The notes under the pieces: model-generated
Told to the model about the DNA's origin: nothing
Databases searched by the model: none
The model's input: the letters and a program-made list of their open reading frames with translations, nothing else
Made by a program: the position numbers and the translations under genes
From: UBA1740 sp045587025
GTDB taxonomy: Bacteria > Bacillota > Clostridia > Oscillospirales > CAG-272
DNA length: 7,801 nucleotides
Direction of reading: 5' to 3'
Assembly: GCA_045587025.1 (NCBI GenBank)
Contig: JAZNBK010000042.1
Coordinates: 1-7,801 of the forward strand
Shown here: in pieces, positions 1 through 5,457 of the stretch
Position numbering within the stretch: the first letter of the stretch is position 1
Layout: each line of letters opens with the position of its first letter

Positions 1-25
1 ATCGCTACCGACCAAAAGGGAGGTA

Positions 26-114
26 ATATCGCATTTTCACGCAAGCGAAAATATATCGCGTTTGCGAAAGTAAACATATCGCCAAAATAAAATAGCATTT
101 GTGTCCGCGAATGC
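26..114 (+). repeat. Run of small hairpins with ATATCGC linkers
   Basis: Three exact copies of ATATCGC lie at 26-32, 53-59 and 76-82. Hairpin 1 (33-40 with 45-52) has the loop GCAA and one A/C mismatch. Hairpin 2 (60-65 with 70-75) has the loop GAAA and one G-U pair. A weaker hairpin 3 pairs 95-100 with 109-114. The first two loops fit the GNRA tetraloop pattern when read on the plus strand. Wobble pairs favour the plus strand for hairpins 2 and 3, but the mismatch in hairpin 1 would be a wobble on the minus strand, so the sense strand is not settled. No reading frame covers the region. It may be the 3' untranslated region of a plus-strand gene left of the window, or a dispersed intergenic repeat. 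Confidence 0.5.
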
Positions 115-132
115 AGTTCTTGCAAAGAAAAG

Positions 133-167
133 AGGACAGAGGGTGTAAAACATTCTCTGTCCTTTTC
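133..167 (+). terminator. Intrinsic terminator, possibly bidirectional
   Basis: AGGACAGAG (133-141) pairs perfectly with CTCTGTCCT (155-163) across a 13-base loop, and TTTT follows on the plus strand. Reading the minus strand, the stem is followed by a C/T-rich run (CTTTTCTTTG). It could therefore end a plus-strand gene entering from the left and also back up the end of the minus-strand gene at 244-1017. Confidence 0.7.
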
Positions 168-214
168 CTGTCGGTAGGTAATGTATTCTATTGAATTTCA
201 AAAACTGTCCTTTT

Positions 215-242
215 GCGTACGCTCCATAAGTGTACGCTTTTT
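215..242 (+). terminator. Plus-strand intrinsic terminator
   Basis: GCGTACGCT (215-223) pairs with AGTGTACGC (229-237) around the five-base loop CCATA, with one G-U pair on the plus strand, and is followed by a T run (238-242). On the minus strand the wobble becomes an A/C mismatch and no T run follows directly, so plus is the likely sense. It lies immediately beyond the stop codon of the convergent gene at 244-1017 and would block read-through into it. Confidence 0.6.
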
Positions 243-243
243 C

Positions 244-1017
244 TCATTTGTCTTCCTTCGTTTTCAGAAGCTTTGCTTTTATTTTACTCACTCTCTTCGC
301 CTCTCGGCGCCACAAATCCTTCAACTGAGTTTTGTGGGAGCATAACTTTTCTTTACAATTCTCACAGGATAAATATTCGTTTGTGGACGGGTAGAAGCGC
401 TCGGGATGAAGGCGATAGGCAATCTCCCAACGGAGAAGCAGAGCAAAGGAAAGCCCGAAAAGCGACCATCCGAAAAATCCGCCGATAAACACGAACGGAG
501 TGAACATCATCGCGTAATCCCAATTGTAGATGCGGCAGGAGCCGCAGCATTTGTTTTTCAGCATCCAGCTTTCAAACGGACAAAAAAACAAAATACATAT
601 CATATCGCAAACGGAATAAAAGAGCGCAATCAAAATCATAACGCCACGGTCTACTATTCCCAGATAATACAGAACTGCAATCAAAGCGTTAAGAGCGAGC
701 CAGGAGAGCGCCGCCATTGCCGTCCTCCACCATTGATGCTCCTCTTTTATATCCACGCAGTCGGTTTTTATAAAGTTTTTCTTGAACTGCTTTTGGCAGC
801 CCCTGCTTTCAAAGCGAGAAGGAAAAAAGCGAAGTATCATTTCAACGGCGAATATCACCCATACGATGACCAAAAGCCAAGGAAATCTCTCGTGAAGGTC
901 GTGTAATCTCGCATAGATATAATCAAGGAGCGCCGCTATAAACAATATAGAACGAAAAACCATTTTCACGTAGTGAAGCGCAGATATTTTGGATAATTTA
1001 ATATGTCGAATTATCAT
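244..1017 (-). CDS. Cysteine-rich multi-pass membrane protein, function unknown
   Basis: A 257-residue protein of unknown function. Hydrophobic stretches near residues 45-65, 100-122, 124-148 and 168-197 suggest four or five membrane spans, with a possible extra one near 18-36. It has eleven cysteines in clear groups: C137, C141 and C146, then C157, C158 and C161 (CCxxC), then C218, C221 and C226 (CxxCxxxxC) just before a basic, lysine-rich tail. The spacing suggests metal or Fe-S binding, or disulfides, on one face of the membrane; this is inference. I have the impression of a conserved clostridial family but cannot name a domain. The ATG at 1017 is the first start after an in-frame stop and has only a weak ribosome binding site, so the true start may be M19. 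It lies 98 bases downstream of the small membrane protein in the same direction, without a clear terminator between them, so the two may share a transcript. Confidence 0.8.
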   Translation of the reverse strand: MIIRHIKLSKISALHYVKMVFRSILFIAALLDYIYARLHDLHERFPWLLVIVWVIFAVEMILRFFPSRFESRGCQKQFKKNFIKTDCVDIKEEHQWWRTAMAALSWLALNALIAVLYYLGIVDRGVMILIALFYSVCDMICILFFCPFESWMLKNKCCGSCRIYNWDYAMMFTPFVFIGGFFGWSLFGLSFALLLRWEIAYRLHPERFYPSTNEYLSCENCKEKLCSHKTQLKDLWRREAKRVSKIKAKLLKTKEDK

Positions 1018-1115
1018 TTCTATATTTTTCTATTCGCCTGCGTCTCTATAACTCTATTTGCAGAGATATAAGCGATTCTCTCCTTTCCGAGTTTCAAAAG
1101 AAATTCCTTGCGTAT

Positions 1116-1508
1116 TTATTGACGCTTGTCTGTCGGTTCGTCAGATGCGTCTTGTTGCTTTTCTTTATCGCTTTGCTTTCCTTTTCTTTTTCGTTTTTCT
1201 GTGATTAGTTTTTTTGTTTTTTGATACAACTCCGTCAAAACCGCCAAGGTTTTTTCATCCTTCGGAAACAGCAATTTCAAAAGCGCTACCGCTATCGTAA
1301 CGGTAACGATCTTCTCAGGTGATATGGGAAGCCAGAGAAACGCAAGATATGCGCTCGAAACGGCAATCATCCAGCCAATGTCAAAATACGTACCGACACC
1401 CAACATGATATACGACCAGCCATTCGTTATAAGCCACGCTATCGTCACGCACAGAAGCATCCGAGGATTTAATATAAACAATAACGCTTTTTTTAGCTTG
1501 TTCTTCAC
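1116..1508 (-). CDS. Small three-helix membrane protein, function unknown
   Basis: A 130-residue protein starting at GTG (1508). I prefer this start because AGAGGA sits six bases upstream, whereas the frame upstream of it (to a TTG at 1625) has no ribosome binding site and encodes non-hydrophobic sequence. From this start, residues 1-16 are basic and hydrophobic (KNKLKKALLFILNPR), and spans are likely at about 17-37, 44-60 and 64-82. The loop with NGWSYIMLGVGTYFDIGWM is rich in aromatic and glycine residues. A highly charged Lys/Glu/Asp/Gln-rich tail follows (about 84-130), probably cytoplasmic and possibly helical. I recognise no enzyme motif. It resembles small conserved membrane proteins of Firmicutes with no assigned role. 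A perfect promoter lies upstream, with a leader of about 130 bases. Confidence 0.75.
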   Translation of the reverse strand: MKNKLKKALLFILNPRMLLCVTIAWLITNGWSYIMLGVGTYFDIGWMIAVSSAYLAFLWLPISPEKIVTVTIAVALLKLLFPKDEKTLAVLTELYQKTKKLITEKRKRKGKQSDKEKQQDASDEPTDKRQ

Positions 1509-1514
1509 TTTGTT

Positions 1515-1520
1515 TCCTCT
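1515..1520 (-). promoter_or_regulatory. Ribosome binding site fixing the GTG start at 1508
   Basis: AGAGGA on the minus strand lies six bases before the GTG. This is the only good Shine-Dalgarno match in this reading frame, and it moves the start 39 codons inside the longest possible frame. Confidence 0.7.
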
Positions 1521-1645
1521 TTTTGTAAAGTAATATGTACATTCAAAGCTATGAAGGCGAGCGATTATTCTCGGCTTATCAAACTGAATGATATCATCAC
1601 AATGATTATTATTTTGCGCCGACAATTTTTTAAACGTTCTATTGT

Positions 1646-1674
1646 ATTATACCCGCAAACAAAACTGTTGTCAA
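1646..1674 (-). promoter_or_regulatory. Perfect consensus sigma-A promoter
   Basis: On the minus strand, TTGACA (1674-1669) and TATAAT (1651-1646) match the housekeeping consensus exactly with a 17-base spacer. Transcription would start near 1639, giving a leader of about 130 bases before the GTG at 1508. It serves the small membrane protein and possibly the cysteine-rich membrane protein after it. Confidence 0.85.
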
Positions 1675-1705
1675 GCAAATTTTGTCAAAATTCACTCTTC
1701 GTTTT

Positions 1706-1740
1706 CAAAAAGGAAACAACGGCGAGAGTAATCTCGCCGT
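1706..1740 (-). terminator. Intrinsic terminator of the nucleotidyltransferase gene
   Basis: A perfect nine-base stem (1719-1727 with 1732-1740) encloses a four-base loop. On the minus strand it is followed by the T-rich run TGTTTCCTTTTT (1718-1707). It lies about 40 bases after the stop codon of the gene at 1782-2939 and before the promoter of the next minus-strand gene, so it separates the two transcripts. Confidence 0.85.
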
Positions 1741-1781
1741 CTGAAAATCTTATTAATTTATCCCTATTTGCTATATCGCTT

Positions 1782-2939
1782 TTACAAGCCCAGCTCATCC
1801 AAGAAGCTTTTCATTTCATCCGACGTGGATTTAGAGATATTTGCGCTATACGTAAGCTCTTGTATGGAGCGCTTTGCGCGGCCTCCAAATACTATCCTGC
1901 ACCATCTGCGCGCTTGCATTAGCGGAGAAAGCCAACGATGCTTGATAACGACGGGATACAACTGCTTCAGCTTGTCGTACGGCAAGAAAATTCTTTTGAT
2001 CATATACGCAAATTTTCCGCTTGTTCTCTGCTGTTGGACGAGCACCTTGTTCTGCAAGGTTCCATATACGCCTCCGCGCAGAATATATGCTTCCATTCGC
2101 CTGGCAATATCTATATATTCTTCTCCGTCCAGCCATATGGCTGCTAATTTTTTCACGCTTTCATAAAAGCGCGACAGTTTTGCTTCAGACAACAGAGCAT
2201 TTAGAATTTCTTTATCAAAGGTGAGCGTTTTTTCGAGGAGCCATAGGTCGATAATCGGGCGGATGCCACACCCCCCGCCTACAAAATGATACGACAAATG
2301 CGCTATAACATGAAACAGCAAAAACTCGTTTGTCATTTCGTATTTATATTTCATTTCTGACGAAGCTGTCGTATACTGCCATACCTTGTCTAATACTCTA
2401 TCCAACGTTTCGATATCCTCTTTGATGCTGAAATGCAGCTCTAAATGAACGCCTCCGGGAGTGCGCAAGGAAATGTCGTGGTAATTTTTCCTTTCGTCCG
2501 CTATGTAATTATATTTGGATACCAACAAAGAAACTGCCTTTTCCAAGTCTTCTTTATGTATCAAAATATCAATATCGCAGCTCGTCCTCAGCCAAGGCGC
2601 CGGATAATACTCTCGAATGACGGCTCCTTTTAGCGCAACAAAGGGAATTTGCGCACAGTTAAGAGCTTCGCATATTTTGCATAATTCATATTCGGACTGT
2701 TCATAACGGTAGAACGCCATCAAGGTTGCTTTTCTGAACTTTTCAGATGAATTATCATCCGAGAGTGTACCAACCTTAGACAGCGCGTCTCCGATAAGGT
2801 GCGCAAGGTCGTGCTTCGCCGAAAGAGCATATAATTTTTCGAGCGTATCCGCAGAGATACCGTCTTTAATTTCTGTAGTTATTTCAGTTCCCTTCAATTC
2901 AGACCGAATCAAAGCAAACAACAGCTCTGCAGTATCCAT
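1782..2939 (-). CDS. Nucleotidyltransferase family protein (NTP_transf_5-like)
   Basis: A 385-residue soluble protein that I assign to the uncharacterised nucleotidyltransferase family PF14907. After a helical N-terminal region comes the family signature: LKG at 103-105, then RTSCDIDIL at 118-126 with the paired acidic residues D122 and D124, and a probable third metal ligand E167 in VHLELHF (164-170). A helical region with H210, H214, H218 and GIRPIIDLW (225-233) follows, then the C-terminal segment RIFLPYDKLKQLYP (316-329) and a basic tryptophan/arginine segment. Length and order of motifs fit the family, so it looks intact. Family members occur near polysaccharide or peptide natural-product genes, but the substrate here is unknown. 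The ATG at 2939 has AAAGGAG 11 bases upstream, slightly far but convincing. It appears to be a single-gene transcript with its own consensus promoter and terminator. Confidence 0.85.
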   Translation of the reverse strand: MDTAELLFALIRSELKGTEITTEIKDGISADTLEKLYALSAKHDLAHLIGDALSKVGTLSDDNSSEKFRKATLMAFYRYEQSEYELCKICEALNCAQIPFVALKGAVIREYYPAPWLRTSCDIDILIHKEDLEKAVSLLVSKYNYIADERKNYHDISLRTPGGVHLELHFSIKEDIETLDRVLDKVWQYTTASSEMKYKYEMTNEFLLFHVIAHLSYHFVGGGCGIRPIIDLWLLEKTLTFDKEILNALLSEAKLSRFYESVKKLAAIWLDGEEYIDIARRMEAYILRGGVYGTLQNKVLVQQQRTSGKFAYMIKRIFLPYDKLKQLYPVVIKHRWLSPLMQARRWCRIVFGGRAKRSIQELTYSANISKSTSDEMKSFLDELGL

Positions 2940-2950
2940 ACGAACTCACG

Positions 2951-2957
2951 CTCCTTT
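2951..2957 (-). promoter_or_regulatory. Ribosome binding site of the nucleotidyltransferase gene
   Basis: AAAGGAG on the minus strand, 11 bases before the ATG at 2939. A GTG lies nearer but is out of frame with the protein, so ATG is the start despite the long spacing. Confidence 0.65.
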
Positions 2958-2994
2958 TACTGTTTTGTAAAAAATAAGCAAATTACTACCTTTT

Positions 2995-3023
2995 ATTATA
3001 CATCATTATAGTTTTTGTGTCAA
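2995..3023 (-). promoter_or_regulatory. Perfect consensus sigma-A promoter of the nucleotidyltransferase gene
   Basis: On the minus strand, TTGACA (3023-3018) and TATAAT (3000-2995) are separated by exactly 17 bases. Transcription would start near 2988, giving a leader of about 50 bases before the ATG at 2939. The architecture is identical to the promoter at 1646-1674. Confidence 0.85.
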
Positions 3024-3251
3024 TACGAAGTGCCTTTTTTCATTTTCAAAAGGATTTTCTCTTATGTCTTTATGCCTTTTATTATAGAAACGAGCGCTTA
3101 AAATTTCAATTCCAAAGCTGAAGGACGGGAATTTTTCAAAAAATAAAAAATTTTTTATATGAGTGTCACCTTTTTCGTTCTCGCTCGGTATTATGTGTGA
3201 AAGGTCGAGAAACAGACCAAAATTTTTAACACGAAAGAGAGTAAATTCAAA
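3024..3251 (+). other. Divergent intergenic region upstream of the lipoprotein gene
   Basis: With 2940-3023, this forms a 312-base gap without a gene. On the minus strand it holds the nucleotidyltransferase promoter. Going rightward it holds AT-rich sequence, including the perfect 16-base palindrome ATAAAAAATTTTTTAT (3143-3158), a possible -10 box for the lipoprotein gene, and a short AGAGAG (3236-3241) ten bases before the ATG as a weak ribosome binding site. I see no RNA gene or known riboswitch in it. Confidence 0.5.
3143..3194 (+). promoter_or_regulatory. Possible UP-element promoter of the lipoprotein gene
   Basis: TATTAT at 3189-3194 is a plausible -10 box, giving a start near 3201 and a leader of about 50 bases. 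No good -35 box stands 16-19 bases upstream. However, the A/T palindrome at 3143-3158 would lie about 43-58 bases before that start, the usual place of an UP element. The combination is suggestive only. Confidence 0.3.
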
Positions 3252-3899
3252 ATGAAAAAAATTATTGCACTTATCCTTGCAGCGCTTATGCTACTTACGT
3301 TCGTATCCTGTGGTCAGGATCCCCAAAAGGATGATTCGATAACGACAGAAGCTCCCGCTCCCTCACAGGATGAAACAACTACCGCTTCTCTTGAAAGCAT
3401 AGCAACCGCCCTCATTAACAAGTATGCCGAGTATGCAAATCTCCGCGGTCAATATGATGACTACATGGCATCTCTCGGCGAGGATGCTTCCGAAGAGGAC
3501 AAAATGACGTATGAAACCTTCGCTTCTTATCAGCTCGTTGTTCAACCCGTTGAAAAGGATGCAGAGTGGCTCATGGGACTCACCGAAATTCCCACCGGCT
3601 ACAGCGAGTGCTACAACTACATTCCCAGCTCCATGAATCCTTTTATGGGCTACGTTTTCCGTCTTGAAGAGGGAACCGACGTTGAAGCATTCAAGAAGTC
3701 GCTTACCGACAATTGCGACCTCAGATGGATGATCTGCCGTGAGGCAAACACCATTATCTGCGAGAACTACGGCGACGTTGTTCTTTTCCAGATGTGCGTA
3801 GTTGTTAACGAGGACTTCCCTGACGGATTTACCGTCGAGCAGAAGCAGGGCTTTATTGACACCTTTAACGAAGTAGTTAAGGCGCCTGTTGCAGAATAA
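3252..3899 (+). CDS. Putative secreted lipoprotein preceding the acylation genes
   Basis: A 215-residue protein with a type II signal peptide: basic start (MKK), hydrophobic core to about residue 17, and lipobox FVSC with C20 as the lipidated cysteine. A Thr/Ser/Pro/Asp-rich linker follows (about 22-46), then a folded domain of about 165 residues ending AE. That domain contains C120, C155, C162, C170 and C182, and a segment YVFRLEEGTDVEAFKKSL (134-151). It would sit on the outer face of the membrane. Its size, lipoprotein nature and position before MBOAT/DHHW genes recall the DUF4358 lipoproteins of Clostridia, but I cannot confirm that assignment. The gene is followed by a strong terminator, so it may be expressed at a higher level than the downstream pair. 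A structural or accessory role at the cell surface is inference. Confidence 0.8.
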   Translation: MKKIIALILAALMLLTFVSCGQDPQKDDSITTEAPAPSQDETTTASLESIATALINKYAEYANLRGQYDDYMASLGEDASEEDKMTYETFASYQLVVQPVEKDAEWLMGLTEIPTGYSECYNYIPSSMNPFMGYVFRLEEGTDVEAFKKSLTDNCDLRWMICREANTIICENYGDVVLFQMCVVVNEDFPDGFTVEQKQGFIDTFNEVVKAPVAE

Positions 3900-3926
3900 T
3901 TAACAATCTACCAGCATTGTTTTTTG

Positions 3927-3967
3927 CAAACGGATGGGGGACGCTCCTCCGTCCGTTTGTTTGTTTA
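3927..3967 (+). terminator. Strong intrinsic terminator between lipoprotein and MBOAT genes
   Basis: Bases 3927-3940 pair continuously with 3946-3959 (14 pairs, two of them G-U) around the loop ACGCT, and are followed by TTTGTTT. The tail is interrupted by one G, so some read-through is likely. Only 26 bases lie between the end of this feature and the GTG at 3994, and no promoter is visible there, so the downstream genes probably depend on that read-through. Confidence 0.85.
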
Positions 3968-3980
3968 AAAGATAATTTCA

Positions 3981-3986
3981 AGGAGG
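3981..3986 (+). promoter_or_regulatory. Ribosome binding site fixing the GTG start of the MBOAT gene
   Basis: AGGAGG lies seven bases before GTG at 3994, an ideal arrangement. It supports the non-ATG start and the N-terminal sequence MLFSSISFLYYF, typical of AlgI-like MBOAT proteins. Confidence 0.8.
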
Positions 3987-3993
3987 CAGCAGA

Positions 3994-5442
3994 GTGCTTT
4001 TCTCAAGTATCAGCTTTTTATACTACTTTTTTGCGTCGGTGCTTCTTCTCTACTTTATAGCGCCCTTCAAATTTAAAATTTTTAAGAAAAAGACGGGAGA
4101 ATATGTTTATTTCGAGGCGAAGAACTTTGTTCTTTTCCTTTTCAGCTTCCTATTTTATTTTTACGGCGAGCCGATATATACGCTTCTTATGATAGGAACG
4201 ACAATATCGAGCTACGTTCACGGAATTCTGATAGACCGCTTCCGTGGCAGAAAACTCGCAAAGGTTTTCCTTTGGACGAGCGTTATATCAAGCATAGCTG
4301 TACTCGGATTCTTTAAGTATTCCGACTTCTTTATCAGCAATATAAACTCACTATTCAGCTCGAATATAGGACTTCTCGGTCTTGCGCTTCCTATCGGTAT
4401 CAGCTTCTACACATTCCAGACGCTCAGCTATACCATCGACGTATATCGCGGTGATGCAAAGGTGCAGAAAAGCTTCATCCGACTTGCTACCTACGTAGCG
4501 CTCTTCCCTCAGCTTATAGCGGGACCTATCGTAAGATATACGACGGTCGAAGAAGACCTCTCACAAAGAAAGCATACCCTTGAGGGCTTTGCAAGCGGAG
4601 CTACGAGATTCGTTATAGGTCTCGGAAAAAAGGTGCTTATAGCAGATACCTTGGGCGGCCTTGCAAGAACGCTTATGGCGTCGAGCGACAAGTCGGTCGC
4701 AATGTATTGGATATACGCGGTAGCTATTGCGTTCCAGCTTTATTTCGACTTCTCGGGATATTCCGACATGGCAATTGGCTTAGGACGCATTTTCGGCTTC
4801 CGATTCCTCGAAAACTTCAATTATCCCTTTATCTCAAAGAGCGCTGCGGAATTTTGGCGCAGATGGCATATGTCGCTCGGAACCTGGTTCCGCGACTACG
4901 TATACATTCCTCTCGGTGGCAATCGTGTCTCGAAGTGGCGTTGGCTCTTCAATACCCTGGTCGTTTGGTTCCTTACAGGGTTCTGGCACGGCGCCGACTG
5001 GACGTTCATTTTCTGGGGACTTTTCTTTGCATTATTCCTTGTGCTTGAAAAGTTTTTCCTTAACAAATTCTTTGAGAAAATACCGAAAGTTTTCTCTCAT
5101 ATATACGTGTGGCTTCTCATACTCGTTAGCTTCACGCTATTTAGCGCAAACGGAATTTCCGGCGCTATAACCGACATTGGCTCAATGTTCGGCGCATACG
5201 GTCTGCCCTTCTGGAGCAGAGAGACCTCCTACTATCTCGGCGGATATGCGCTCGTGCTTATATTCGCTATAATTGGCTCAACTCCCCTTGTTAAAAACAC
5301 CGTCCTTAAGATAAAGGAAAGCAAGGCGGGCAATCTCGTTATTAACGTGCTTGAACCCATTTTCGTAGTAGGCATACTCCTCGTATGCACCGCCTATTTT
5401 GTTGACGGCTCGTTCAGTCCGTTCCTTTATTTCAGATTTTAA
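3994..5442 (+). CDS. MBOAT family O-acyltransferase (AlgI-like)
   Basis: A 482-residue polytopic membrane protein of the membrane-bound O-acyltransferase family, close to the usual AlgI length. It begins with LFSSISFLYYF and has many hydrophobic spans. Family signatures are all present: LPIGISFYTFQTLSYTIDVYR (132-152), LFPQLIAGPIVRY (170-182), QLYFDFSGYSDMAIGLGRIFG (248-268), RRWHMSLGTWFRDYVYIPLGGNR (289-311, with H292) and the catalytic region TGFWHGADWTFIFWG (328-342), where H332 is the conserved histidine. AlgI-type proteins bring an acyl group, usually acetyl, from a cytoplasmic donor through the membrane to an extracytoplasmic transferase that decorates a polysaccharide. Here the partner is the AlgX-like protein 15 bases downstream. 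The acceptor polymer cannot be told from this window: no dltA/dltC and no polysaccharide synthase are present. It looks complete and functional. Confidence 0.95.
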   Translation: MLFSSISFLYYFFASVLLLYFIAPFKFKIFKKKTGEYVYFEAKNFVLFLFSFLFYFYGEPIYTLLMIGTTISSYVHGILIDRFRGRKLAKVFLWTSVISSIAVLGFFKYSDFFISNINSLFSSNIGLLGLALPIGISFYTFQTLSYTIDVYRGDAKVQKSFIRLATYVALFPQLIAGPIVRYTTVEEDLSQRKHTLEGFASGATRFVIGLGKKVLIADTLGGLARTLMASSDKSVAMYWIYAVAIAFQLYFDFSGYSDMAIGLGRIFGFRFLENFNYPFISKSAAEFWRRWHMSLGTWFRDYVYIPLGGNRVSKWRWLFNTLVVWFLTGFWHGADWTFIFWGLFFALFLVLEKFFLNKFFEKIPKVFSHIYVWLLILVSFTLFSANGISGAITDIGSMFGAYGLPFWSRETSYYLGGYALVLIFAIIGSTPLVKNTVLKIKESKAGNLVINVLEPIFVVGILLVCTAYFVDGSFSPFLYFRF

Positions 5443-5444
5443 TC

Positions 5445-5450
5445 GGAGGT
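5445..5450 (+). promoter_or_regulatory. Ribosome binding site of the AlgX-like gene
   Basis: GGAGGT lies seven bases before the ATG at 5458 and only two bases after the MBOAT stop codon. This indicates an operon with translation restarting at a strong site of its own. Confidence 0.75.
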
Positions 5451-5457
5451 ATTAAGA

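Noticed and set aside
14..32. A gene start after the AGGGAGGT near 17-24
   Set aside because: No ATG, GTG or TTG with an open frame follows at suitable distance.
1..83. CRISPR-like array because of repeated ATATCGC
   Set aside because: The repeat unit is only seven bases, the spacing is 23-27 bases and the spacers themselves form hairpins. No cas gene is present.
406..906. A 166-codon plus-strand open frame
   Set aside because: It lies wholly antisense to the cysteine-rich membrane protein, has low-complexity Lys/Arg-rich composition and no ribosome binding site or domain.
1509..1625. Extending the small membrane protein upstream to a TTG at 1625
   Set aside because: The TTG has no ribosome binding site and would leave a very short leader, and the added 39 residues look non-coding. 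The GTG at 1508 has a good site.
1551..2166. Overlapping plus-strand frames of 123 and 132 codons
   Set aside because: They are antisense to the nucleotidyltransferase or cover its promoter/terminator region, and show no protein-like motif.
4509..5170. Frames within the MBOAT gene in other phases
   Set aside because: They are shadows of a clearly recognised gene and have no independent signals.
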